Source of the DNA: Piscirickettsiaceae bacterium
GTDB lineage: Bacteria > Pseudomonadota > Gammaproteobacteria > Nitrosococcales > Methylophagaceae
NCBI GenBank assembly: GCA_030620285.1
Contig: JAUXFA010000032.1
Location: 1-8,854 of the forward strand
DNA length: 8,854 nt
Direction: 5' to 3'
Shown here: positions 1 through 5,486 of the stretch, piece after piece
Position numbering within the stretch: position 1 is the stretch's first letter
Layout of the letters: every line of letters begins with the position of its first letter
Notes under the pieces: generated by a model
Database searches by the model: none
Told to the model about the DNA's origin: nothing
Seen by the model: only the letters and a program-made list of their open reading frames with translations
Translations under genes and position numbers: made by a program

Positions 1-1
1 A

Positions 2-805
2 GATGGTGAGGGTGGTATTGATTTATCGCTTATTACTACGCCAGATGGGTTAACATCTAATGGTTTGACCGTTCAGTATGCTGTAGAAGATTCTAATAGC
101 GATGGCTTCGATGAATTGAGAGCTTTCACAACTGCGGGTGATGTATTTGTGATAAGTCAAGATGGTTCTGACTCACAATATTCATTAGACATGCTTGATA
201 CTTTGGACCTTACCAGCACATTCACTAATTCATTTGCGAATGGGGTAACAGGTGGTGGACCAATAGGAAGTGTGGATTTCTTGACACAAGATGGTACGAC
301 TGATTTTGTTATCAGATTATCATCACCGGATGCTGTTAATAATAGTGCTGGTAAAATTGGTGTTGATAACCAGAATATGAATGATGGTGAAACGCTAACG
401 ATTGAATTCTTCACGGACGATTTATCAGGTAGCTATGATGTTAATGGTATCTCATTAGGCTTGTTTAGCTTTGGTGCAGGCGAGAGCTTCAATTATGAGT
501 TATATGATGATACTGATACGCTTGTGGGTAGCGGTACTGTGACAGGTCCACTAGATGATTCGCAATCGCTTATTGGATCACCTGACTATGACCGAATCGA
601 AATAGAAGTTGTTAGTGGTAACTTCAAATTTGATGACATTAGTGGACAAGGTTCATCAAGCTTTGATGCGGTGTTTGAGTTAGGTGCGACCGCAACCGAT
701 AGTGATGGTGATACTACTGATCCAGCTGCGGGCACTTATACCATAACGATTGGTGACTCTTTAGGAACATTATTAGGTGCTGATGATGATGTGCCAGTGA
801 TGTAA
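2..805 (+). CDS. C-terminal part of a large acidic repeat-type adhesin or secreted protein (5'-truncated by window edge)
   Basis: The reading frame is open to the left edge, so the true start lies outside; 267 residues are visible before the TAA at 803-805. The sequence is rich in Asp, Gly, Ser and Thr, strongly acidic, has no cysteine, and shows alternating beta-strand-like segments. Near the end is the phrase ATATDSDGDTT, followed by TYTITI and DDDVPV. Such phrases are typical of tandem Ig-like/cadherin-like repeats (VCBS or DUF5801-like) in giant type I-secreted adhesins of the LapA/RTX kind, where Asp-rich loops bind calcium. The middle (about residues 100-215) looks like one beta-sandwich domain that I cannot name. 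No nonapeptide RTX repeats and no obvious type I secretion tail are seen before the stop. Family assignment is by composition and motif only. An internal TTG at 65 would give 246 residues but is not a credible start because the frame continues upstream. A terminator follows 28 bases after the stop, so it is not co-transcribed with flgB by design. Confidence 0.7.
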   Translation, partial: DGEGGIDLSLITTPDGLTSNGLTVQYAVEDSNSDGFDELRAFTTAGDVFVISQDGSDSQYSLDMLDTLDLTSTFTNSFANGVTGGGPIGSVDFLTQDGTTDFVIRLSSPDAVNNSAGKIGVDNQNMNDGETLTIEFFTDDLSGSYDVNGISLGLFSFGAGESFNYELYDDTDTLVGSGTVTGPLDDSQSLIGSPDYDRIEIEVVSGNFKFDDISGQGSSSFDAVFELGATATDSDGDTTDPAAGTYTITIGDSLGTLLGADDDVPVM

Positions 806-833
806 CTAAGTTTAGAACGATAATCATAAAACT

Positions 834-862
834 AAAAAGGCCAGTTTATGCTGGCTTTTTTT
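834..862 (+). terminator. Intrinsic terminator after the adhesin-like gene
   Basis: The stem GCCAG (840-844) and CTGGC (851-855) encloses the loop TTTATG. It is flanked by an A-run (834-838) and followed by seven T residues (856-862). The A- and T-runs extend the stem, so it could also work for transcription from the right. It ends the adhesin transcript and insulates the flg operon. Confidence 0.88.
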
Positions 863-873
863 ATGCGTGACAG

Positions 874-884
874 TTATCAGATAA
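874..884. repeat. Perfect short palindrome in the flgB control region
   Basis: TTATC (874-878), a central A, and GATAA (880-884) form a perfect 11-base palindrome about 110 bases upstream of the predicted sigma-54 start site. It abuts the CGGCA/TGCCG repeat. It could be an operator half of a larger activator site or chance in AT-rich DNA. No known regulator is assigned. Confidence 0.3.
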
Positions 885-927
885 AGCGGCAGTATTTTGC
901 CGTTAGTTTTTTGACATTATTGCCGCC
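885..927 (+). promoter_or_regulatory. Candidate enhancer (UAS) for a FleR/FlrC/FlbD-type activator
   Basis: CGGCA (887-891) and TGCCG (898-902) form an inverted repeat with a 6-base centre. TTGCCG at 897-902 recurs as a direct copy at 920-925, 23 bases on. The cluster is about 70-105 bases upstream of the predicted sigma-54 start, the usual place for an NtrC-family activator. CGGCA...TGCCG half-sites resemble the ftr sites of Caulobacter FlbD, a homologue of FleR/FlrC, although the spacing here is two bases longer than I recall for ftr. The first repeat can also fold as a 7-bp RNA hairpin followed by a T-run (907-912), so it may instead be a backup terminator. The assignment rests on position and half-site similarity only. 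Confidence 0.4.
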
Positions 928-934
928 CAACACG

Positions 935-947
935 TAACCAGTTGAAT
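935..947 (-). promoter_or_regulatory. Possible IHF binding site
   Basis: Read on the minus strand the site is ATTCAA, four bases, TTA. This matches 8 of the 9 specified positions of the IHF consensus WATCAA-N4-TTR. It sits between the candidate enhancer and the sigma-54 promoter, where IHF-type bending is commonly needed, and AT-rich DNA adjoins it. A match of this quality can arise by chance in AT-rich DNA. Confidence 0.33.
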
Positions 948-964
948 TAAAATAACATTTATTG

Positions 965-981
965 TTGGCATGTTTGCTGCT
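965..981 (+). promoter_or_regulatory. Sigma-54 (RpoN) promoter of the flgB operon
   Basis: TTGGCATG (965-972) and TGCT (978-981) give GG-N10-GC with the required spacing. Against the consensus TTGGCACG-N4-TTGCW only two specified positions differ. The predicted start is near 992, leaving a leader of about 27 bases before flgB. Sigma-54 control of rod and hook operons is established in Vibrio and Pseudomonas (class III, through FlrC/FleR). The position, just downstream of a terminator and ahead of flgB, supports it as the main operon promoter. Confidence 0.8.
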
Positions 982-1001
982 TATCTTTTATTACATAAGA
1001 T

Positions 1002-1028
1002 TAAAGTTGGAACTAAACATGCCGATAA
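1002..1028 (+). promoter_or_regulatory. Near-perfect sigma-28 (FliA) promoter overlapping the flgB start codon
   Basis: TAAAGTTG (1002-1009), eleven bases, then GCCGATAA (1021-1028). Against the sigma-28 consensus TAAAGTTT-N11-GCCGATAA this is 15 of 16 with exact spacing. The -10 element lies on the last base of the flgB ATG and codons 2-4, so the start site (about 1034-1036) falls inside flgB. A transcript from here could not encode full FlgB and would serve flgC onward after a leader of about 390 bases. Sequence quality is excellent; activity is inferred. Confidence 0.65.
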
Positions 1029-1420
1029 ACTTTGATTCCGCTCTAGGGATCCATGCTGATGCTCTTCGTATCCGTTCACAACGGGCGGAATTGTTGGCGT
1101 CAAATTTGGCTAATGCGGATACCCCAAACTTCAAAGCACAAGACATTGATTTTAAGTCTGCCATGAAAATGGCAGCAAGCGGTCAAGATCTTGCCAGCAT
1201 GAAAACAACCCATGCCAAACATTTTCCAACATCAGGCGGTCAGTTTTCTTCGCCAGCTGTGCAATACCGCAGCTCAATGCAAGATTCACTTGATGGCAAT
1301 ACAGTTGATGAGCAAATTGAACAATCTCAGTTCATGCAAAATGCAGTCCAGTATCAAGCCAGTCTTAATTTCCTCAGTGCCCGTTTTAAAGGCCTGCTCA
1401 CTGCGATTAGAGGGGAATAA
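1019..1420 (+). CDS. flgB: Flagellar proximal rod protein FlgB
   Basis: This is a 133-residue rod subunit, close to the usual length of about 130-138. FlgB joins FlgC, FlgF and FlgG in the periplasmic drive shaft and is exported by the flagellar type III system. The N-terminal helix (FDSALGIHADALRIRSQR) and the rod signature ASNLANADTPNFKAQD (about residues 27-42) are diagnostic; the C-terminal heptad-like helix (QNAVQYQASLNFLSARF) is the usual partner helix. The start is the ATG at 1019, which gives the standard FlgB N-terminus MPINFD. A longer in-frame start (TTG at 962) would place the sigma-54 promoter inside the gene and add an unrelated leader. The Shine-Dalgarno is weak (GTTGGA near 1006-1011), and a sigma-28 box overlaps the first codons. 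It is first in the operon; flgC follows after 5 bases. Confidence 0.97.
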   Translation: MPINFDSALGIHADALRIRSQRAELLASNLANADTPNFKAQDIDFKSAMKMAASGQDLASMKTTHAKHFPTSGGQFSSPAVQYRSSMQDSLDGNTVDEQIEQSQFMQNAVQYQASLNFLSARFKGLLTAIRGE

Positions 1421-1425
1421 GTCGT

Positions 1426-1839
1426 ATGTCTTTATTTAATATTTTCGATATCGCGGGTAGTGGCATGAGTGCTCAGTCACTAAGGCTGAATACTACTGCC
1501 AGTAACTTGGCTAACACAGATAGTGTGAGCAGCAGTGTTGATCAAGTCTATCGCGCTCGTCACCCTGTTTTCTCAGCGGTATTAGATGATGCTCAGAAGG
1601 GTTATACCCAAGGTGGCGTTAAAGTGAATGGCATTGTTGAAAGCCAAGCACCCATCAGAGCGAAATATGATCCAAGCCATCCATTAGCAAATGACGATGG
1701 TTACGTTTTTCATTCCAATGTTGATCCGATTGCTGAAATGGCCAATATGATGTCGGCATCACGTTCTTATCAAAATAATGTTGCCATTGCAGATACGTCA
1801 AAGCAATTATTGCTACGTACTTTGCAAATGGGCGAGTAA
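1426..1839 (+). CDS. flgC: Flagellar proximal rod protein FlgC
   Basis: This 137-residue rod subunit, close to the family length of about 134-140, assembles next to FlgB in the proximal rod. It begins MSLFNIFDIAGSGMSAQSLR and carries the rod signature TTASNLANTDSV (residues 23-34). The middle has the FlgC-type YDPSHPLANDDGYV stretch (81-94). The C-terminal helix VDPIAEMANMMSASRSYQNN and TSKQLLLRTLQMG are typical of FlgC. The ATG is five bases after the flgB stop, and its Shine-Dalgarno AGGGG (1411-1415) lies within the end of flgB, so translation is probably coupled. If the internal sigma-28 promoter in flgB is active, flgC is the first complete gene on that transcript. Confidence 0.97.
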   Translation: MSLFNIFDIAGSGMSAQSLRLNTTASNLANTDSVSSSVDQVYRARHPVFSAVLDDAQKGYTQGGVKVNGIVESQAPIRAKYDPSHPLANDDGYVFHSNVDPIAEMANMMSASRSYQNNVAIADTSKQLLLRTLQMGE

Positions 1840-1854
1840 GTATAGGAGACCATC

Positions 1855-2532
1855 ATGCCAATCAATGGAGTCGGTGAAAACCCATATGCTTTTTTAAATC
1901 CGCAATCTTCAGAAAAAGAAGAAACCAAAGGCGCGGGCGAATTAGCATTAGAAGACTTTATGTCTTTAATGACAACGCAATTAAAAAATCAAGACCCTTT
2001 AAAACCATTAGAAAGTGGTGACTTTCTAGGTCAGATAGCCTCATTTGCCACGGTAACGGGGATTGATGGCTTGCAAAATTCATTTGATGGTTTTGCTCAG
2101 TCATTAACATCTAATCAGGCATTACAAGGTTCTGCTTTAGTGGGCCGTTCAGTATTAGTGCCATCATCTATAGGGCCGTTAACGGCTGAAGATGGCTTGA
2201 AAGGTCAGATCAATGTATTTGAACCGGTCACGGATCTACAAGTTGAAATATTCAATGAAGCAGGAGCCCATGTCATTACCATTGATATGGGATCAGCCTC
2301 GGGCTATACCAACTTTAGTTGGAATGGTTTTGATGAAACAGGACAAGCTATGCCGGCTGGCCTGTATCAATTTAAAGCAACGGGAACGGTGGGTGATACA
2401 TCTACTGCATTTGGAACAGCAACAGTTGCAAAAGTAGATAGTGTTTTGGTCGGATCGGGTAATCAAGGTTTAACAGTTAATTTGGCAGGAATTGGATCCG
2501 TGCCATTTAATGAAGTACAAGAAATTATATAA
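1855..2532 (+). CDS. flgD: Flagellar hook cap / hook assembly scaffold FlgD
   Basis: This 225-residue FlgD forms the temporary cap on which FlgE polymerises into the hook. The conserved N-terminal block, LEDFMSLMTTQLKNQDPLKP (residues 32-51) and then GQIASFATVTGIDGL (59-73), is diagnostic and precedes the cap-forming part. Residues from about 115 fold as the Tudor/FnIII-like FlgD domain: VFEPVTDLQVEIFNEAG, then FSWNGFDETGQAMPAGLYQF (154-173), a hallmark FlgD segment. Length is near the usual 220-235. A good Shine-Dalgarno (TAGGAGA, about 1842-1848) sits 6 bases upstream of the ATG. It starts MPIN like FlgB but uses different codons (CCA ATC AAT versus CCG ATA AAC). Confidence 0.97.
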   Translation: MPINGVGENPYAFLNPQSSEKEETKGAGELALEDFMSLMTTQLKNQDPLKPLESGDFLGQIASFATVTGIDGLQNSFDGFAQSLTSNQALQGSALVGRSVLVPSSIGPLTAEDGLKGQINVFEPVTDLQVEIFNEAGAHVITIDMGSASGYTNFSWNGFDETGQAMPAGLYQFKATGTVGDTSTAFGTATVAKVDSVLVGSGNQGLTVNLAGIGSVPFNEVQEII

Positions 2533-2546
2533 AGGGGTGACAACAA

Positions 2547-3824
2547 ATGTCTTTTAATACAGCGTTAACGGGTTTAAATGCAGCAACAGCGGATTTAAAT
2601 GTCAAATCAAACAATATTGCCAACGTTAGTACAACGGGGTTTAAGATTTCACGAGCTGAATTTGCAGATGTCTATGCAGACACCGCATTTGGTAGTAGCA
2701 ATACCGCCATTGGTAGTGGCGTGGTACTGAGCAATGTATCCCAACAGTTTAAACAAGGTAATCTGCAATTTACCGATAATGCCTTGGACTTAGGCATCAG
2801 TGGCGAAGGGTTTTTTGCCTTAGCACCCACCCAAACCAGTGGTGAAATTATTTATTCTCGAGCGGGTGCTTTTGGAATTGATGCCAATGGCTTTGTGGTC
2901 AATAGTTCTGGCCAATTTTTAAGGACATTCCCAGTCAATCCAGATGGCACAGTATCGTCGACCAGTATTTCCAGTTCGGTGCCACTGCAATTGCCAGCAG
3001 CAACAGGGACCCCACAGGCGACAGCTAATGTTGGGCTTTCAGCGAATTTACCATCAACTGCGACAGATATTGTAGCGGGTACAGCGATTGACCCCACTAA
3101 CCCAACAACCTTTACTAATTCAACATCAGCAACAGTTTATGACTCATTGGGTAATCAGCATATAGTGACGATGTATTATCAAAAGACTGATGCAGCAGCC
3201 AATCAATGGAATGTAGATGTTTATATTGATGAACCTTTGGGCGCACCGCCTGCGGCACAACAAACTCAAATTGGGGTGACAAAAGTATTGGATTTTGATC
3301 CTATCTTAGGTGGCGCGTTGTCATCGGTACCAAGCGATCAAACTTATAGCATTAACACACTTGCAAGCGGTGCTTCTACACCACAAGTCATTAACATTGA
3401 TTACTTGGGTACAACCCAAAACTCCAGTGCATTTGCGGTTAATTCAATTGCACAAGATGGGTTTACAACAGGACGATTGAGCGGACTTGATATTAGTGAT
3501 ACAGGCGTTGTTCGAGCGACCTACACCAATGGCCAATCAACGCCATTAGGCAAAATAGTCATGGCAAATTTCGCTAATCTTCAAGGTTTAAAACAGATTG
3601 GTAATACCTCTTGGGAAGAGACGCTAGATTCGGGTTTGGTGTTAGCGGGTGAAGCAGGAACCGGTACTTTTGGATTGATTCAATCGGGAGCGCTTGAGGA
3701 ATCAAATGTTGATTTAACCAAAGAATTAGTGGGGCTCATTACGGCACAACGTAATTTCCAAGCGAATTCAAAATCAATCGAAACCAATAATGCGATCACT
3801 CAAACCATTATCAATTTAAGGTAA
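2547..3824 (+). CDS. flgE: Flagellar hook protein FlgE
   Basis: This 425-residue hook subunit polymerises into the universal joint outside the L ring. The axial-protein signature SNNIANVSTTGFK (residues 21-33) lies in the N-terminal D0 helix. It is followed by the conserved FSNVSQQFKQG-like strand (LSNVSQQFKQGNL, 61-73) and LDLGISGEGFFAL (80-92). The central region, rich in Ala, Ser and Thr, corresponds to the exposed FlaE-type D1/D2 domains and is the most variable part. The C-terminus, GALEESNVDLTKELVGLITA then QRNFQANSKSIET, is the canonical partner D0 helix. Length is in the range of gammaproteobacterial FlgE (about 400-470). The Shine-Dalgarno AAGGGG (2532-2537) overlaps the end of flgD; the gap is 14 bases. 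Confidence 0.97.
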   Translation: MSFNTALTGLNAATADLNVKSNNIANVSTTGFKISRAEFADVYADTAFGSSNTAIGSGVVLSNVSQQFKQGNLQFTDNALDLGISGEGFFALAPTQTSGEIIYSRAGAFGIDANGFVVNSSGQFLRTFPVNPDGTVSSTSISSSVPLQLPAATGTPQATANVGLSANLPSTATDIVAGTAIDPTNPTTFTNSTSATVYDSLGNQHIVTMYYQKTDAAANQWNVDVYIDEPLGAPPAAQQTQIGVTKVLDFDPILGGALSSVPSDQTYSINTLASGASTPQVINIDYLGTTQNSSAFAVNSIAQDGFTTGRLSGLDISDTGVVRATYTNGQSTPLGKIVMANFANLQGLKQIGNTSWEETLDSGLVLAGEAGTGTFGLIQSGALEESNVDLTKELVGLITAQRNFQANSKSIETNNAITQTIINLR

Positions 3825-3831
3825 TTAAAAT

Positions 3832-3866
3832 AGCCTGACAGCTCTAGAAATAGAAGGCTCAGGAGG
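3832..3866 (+). promoter_or_regulatory. Inverted repeats overlapping the flgF Shine-Dalgarno
   Basis: The 50-base flgE-flgF gap holds competing pairings: AGCCT (3832-3836) with AGGCT (3855-3859), CCTGA (3834-3838) with TCAGG (3859-3863), and a small TCTA-GAAA-TAGA hairpin (3843-3854) with a GNRA loop. The CCTGA/TCAGG pairing would cover the first bases of the AGGAGG ribosome binding site (3861-3866). This could tune flgF translation or protect a processed mRNA end. The stems are short. Confidence 0.35.
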
Positions 3867-3874
3867 ATAGTAAT

Positions 3875-4615
3875 ATGGATAGAATGCTTTATATTTCAAT
3901 GAATGCGGCACAGCAAACGATGCTGTCGCAGGCAGCGAATAGTAATAATTTAGCCAATATAAACACCACTGGTTTTCGAGCTGATTTTGAACAATTCCGC
4001 AGTATGCCGGTATTTGGCGAAGGACTTCCTAGTCGTGTTTATTCAATGAGTGAACGACCACAGACAGATTATCAACAAGGCTCTATTCATACCACCGGAC
4101 GAGAGTTAGATGTGTCTGTGCAAGGCGAAGGATTTATTGCGGTTCAAGGTAAAGATGGCCGTGAAGGTTATACCCGAGCAGGTGACTTTCATGTTACAGC
4201 AGCAGGGCAACTGGTTACAGGGACGGGCTTGGCAGTATTAGGTGAAGGTGGTCCGATTGCAGTTCCACCATCTGAAAAAATTGAAATTGGCTCTGACGGT
4301 ACTATTTCTATTCGTCCGATTGGTGCTGAGGCAAATGCATTAGCAATATTAGACCGTATAAGATTAGTGAAACCAGATCTCAGCAATGTATTTAAAGATA
4401 GTGACGGTTTAATGCGTTTGCGTGATGGCAGCAGTGCACCTTTAGATTCAAATATAAAACTTGCATCGGGCACTTTAGAAACCAGTAATGTCAATATGGT
4501 TGCTTCCCTTAGCAAGATGATCGAATTGCAACGGCAGTATGAAATGCAAGTCAAAATGATGAAGTCAGCAGATGAGAATAGTGCGGCTTCGGCACGGCTA
4601 TTGCAGTTAAGGTAA
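3875..4615 (+). CDS. flgF: Flagellar proximal rod protein FlgF
   Basis: This 246-residue rod protein sits between FlgB/FlgC and the distal rod FlgG. The start MDRMLYISMNAAQQTM is characteristic of FlgF, followed by the signature SNNLANINTTGFRADF (residues 23-38). FlgF-typical segments follow: TDYQQGSIHTTGRELDVSVQ (69-88), GEGFIAVQ, and GYTRAGDFHV. The C-terminus has LETSNVNMVASLSKMIELQR followed by QYEMQVKMMKSADENS, the conserved helix. Length matches the family (about 245-251). A strong Shine-Dalgarno AGGAGG (3861-3866) is 8 bases before the ATG, preceded by inverted repeats. Confidence 0.97.
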   Translation: MDRMLYISMNAAQQTMLSQAANSNNLANINTTGFRADFEQFRSMPVFGEGLPSRVYSMSERPQTDYQQGSIHTTGRELDVSVQGEGFIAVQGKDGREGYTRAGDFHVTAAGQLVTGTGLAVLGEGGPIAVPPSEKIEIGSDGTISIRPIGAEANALAILDRIRLVKPDLSNVFKDSDGLMRLRDGSSAPLDSNIKLASGTLETSNVNMVASLSKMIELQRQYEMQVKMMKSADENSAASARLLQLR

Positions 4616-4636
4616 TTGACACGCAATAAGCGTCAA
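4616..4636 (+). repeat. Imperfect hairpin in the flgF-flgG gap
   Basis: TTGA (4616-4619) and CGC (4622-4624) pair with GCG (4630-4632) and TCAA (4633-4636), around an AATAA loop with a two-base bulge. It starts directly after the flgF stop and ends six bases before the flgG Shine-Dalgarno (GGAGG, 4643-4647). There is no T-run, so it is not a clear terminator. A role in RNA stability or translation is possible but unproven. Confidence 0.35.
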
Positions 4637-4656
4637 AATATTGGAGGAAATTCACC

Positions 4657-5442
4657 ATGAATCAAGCGTTATGGATTGCTAAAACAGGACTTGATGCCCA
4701 ACAAACACGAATGTCAGTTATTTCAAATAACCTGGCAAACGTTAATACGACAGGGTTTAAACAAGATCGAGCGGTCTTTGAAGATTTGTTATATCAAACA
4801 ATTCGTCAACCGGGCGCACAATCTTCAACCAATACACAATTACCATCAGGTTTAATGTTGGGTACCGGTGTGAGAACAGTCGCGACTGAAAAAACACATA
4901 CTCAAGGTAATATTATTCAAACAGATAATTCCTTAGATATAGCGATTCAAGGTCGTGGGTTTTTCCAAATATTACAACCGGATGGCTCATTATCGTATAC
5001 CAGAGATGGTACATTTCAAGTTGATTCAACAGGCCAAGTGGTAATGTCAAATGGCTATCCATTAGAACCTGCTATCACTATTCCACAAGATACCTTGAGC
5101 ATTACTATTGGTAGTGACGGTACCTTCAGTATCCTGCAATCTGGGCAAACATCGCCGACAATCATCGGTAATGTTGAACTTGCTGATTTTGTTAATCCAA
5201 CAGGTTTGCAGCCCATAGGTGAGAACTTATTTAAAGAAAGTGGCGCCAGTGGTACTGCTGTAACAGGGACGCCCGGCTTAACCGGTATAGGCACCGTGAT
5301 TGGTGGTGCTCTGGAATCATCAAATGTCAATGTGGTGACAGAATTGATCAATATGATTGAGACTCAGCGCGCCTATGAAGTGAATTCAAAAGCCATTTCG
5401 ACTGCTGATCAGATGTTGCAATTTGCTTCTCAGAATCTTTAA
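4657..5442 (+). CDS. flgG: Flagellar distal rod protein FlgG
   Basis: This 261-residue distal rod subunit spans the outer part of the periplasm through the P and L rings. It begins [19 protein letters not shown] and carries [20 protein letters not shown] (residues 23-42). The segment [12 protein letters not shown] (46-57) is the FlgG-specific insertion that distinguishes it from FlgE and makes the rod rigid. Later landmarks are [25 protein letters not shown] and [20 protein letters not shown] followed by [10 protein letters not shown]. Length equals the usual 260-262. The Shine-Dalgarno GGAGG (4643-4647) is 9 bases before the ATG. Confidence 0.98.
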   Translation: MNQALWIAKTGLDAQQTRMSVISNNLANVNTTGFKQDRAVFEDLLYQTIRQPGAQSSTNTQLPSGLMLGTGVRTVATEKTHTQGNIIQTDNSLDIAIQGRGFFQILQPDGSLSYTRDGTFQVDSTGQVVMSNGYPLEPAITIPQDTLSITIGSDGTFSILQSGQTSPTIIGNVELADFVNPTGLQPIGENLFKESGASGTAVTGTPGLTGIGTVIGGALESSNVNVVTELINMIETQRAYEVNSKAISTADQMLQFASQNL

Positions 5443-5451
5443 TAATTAAAG

Positions 5452-5477
5452 CCTCTCAAGCTTAGCGGTAATAGAGG
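5452..5477 (+). promoter_or_regulatory. Inverted repeat that would sequester the flgH Shine-Dalgarno
   Basis: CCTCT (5452-5456) is exactly complementary to AGAGG (5473-5477), and AGAGGA is the only plausible ribosome binding site of flgH (ATG at 5487). The loop is 16 bases. The five-pair stem is weak alone but directly blocks the site, so it could reduce FlgH synthesis unless translation from flgG opens it. Confidence 0.38.
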
Positions 5478-5486
5478 AAAATAATC

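Noticed and set aside
157..414. Minus-strand open frame of 85 codons opposite the adhesin-like gene
   Set aside because: It is a shadow of a biased acidic coding sequence, with no ribosome site, promoter or recognisable product. The same holds for minus-strand frames at 2852-3097, 4189-4626, 5055-5351 and 8437-8652.
911..940. Perfect sigma-70 -35 hexamer TTGACA at 911-916
   Set aside because: No acceptable -10 box occurs 16-18 bases downstream (closest is TAACCA, 2 of 6), so a housekeeping promoter is not supported.
962..1018. N-terminal extension of flgB from a TTG at 962 (19 extra residues)
   Set aside because: It would overlap the sigma-54 promoter, start upstream of the predicted transcript start, and add a leader not found on FlgB. 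The ATG at 1019 gives the standard N-terminus.
1212..1439. Alternative-frame plus-strand frames inside flgB (1212-1439) and flgD (2213-2437)
   Set aside because: They lie wholly or mostly within well-supported flg genes in another frame, and their products have no recognisable features.
2600..4760. Similar DNA at the 5' ends of flgE, flgF and flgG (SNNLAN-NTTGF codons) as a repeat element
   Set aside because: The similarity is the shared protein signature of paralogous axial proteins, not a mobile or regulatory repeat.
5447..5473. TAAAG-type element before flgH as a sigma-28 promoter
   Set aside because: TAAAGCCT at 5447 is followed at N10-N11 spacing by sequence that matches GCCGATAA poorly; GCCG is absent.
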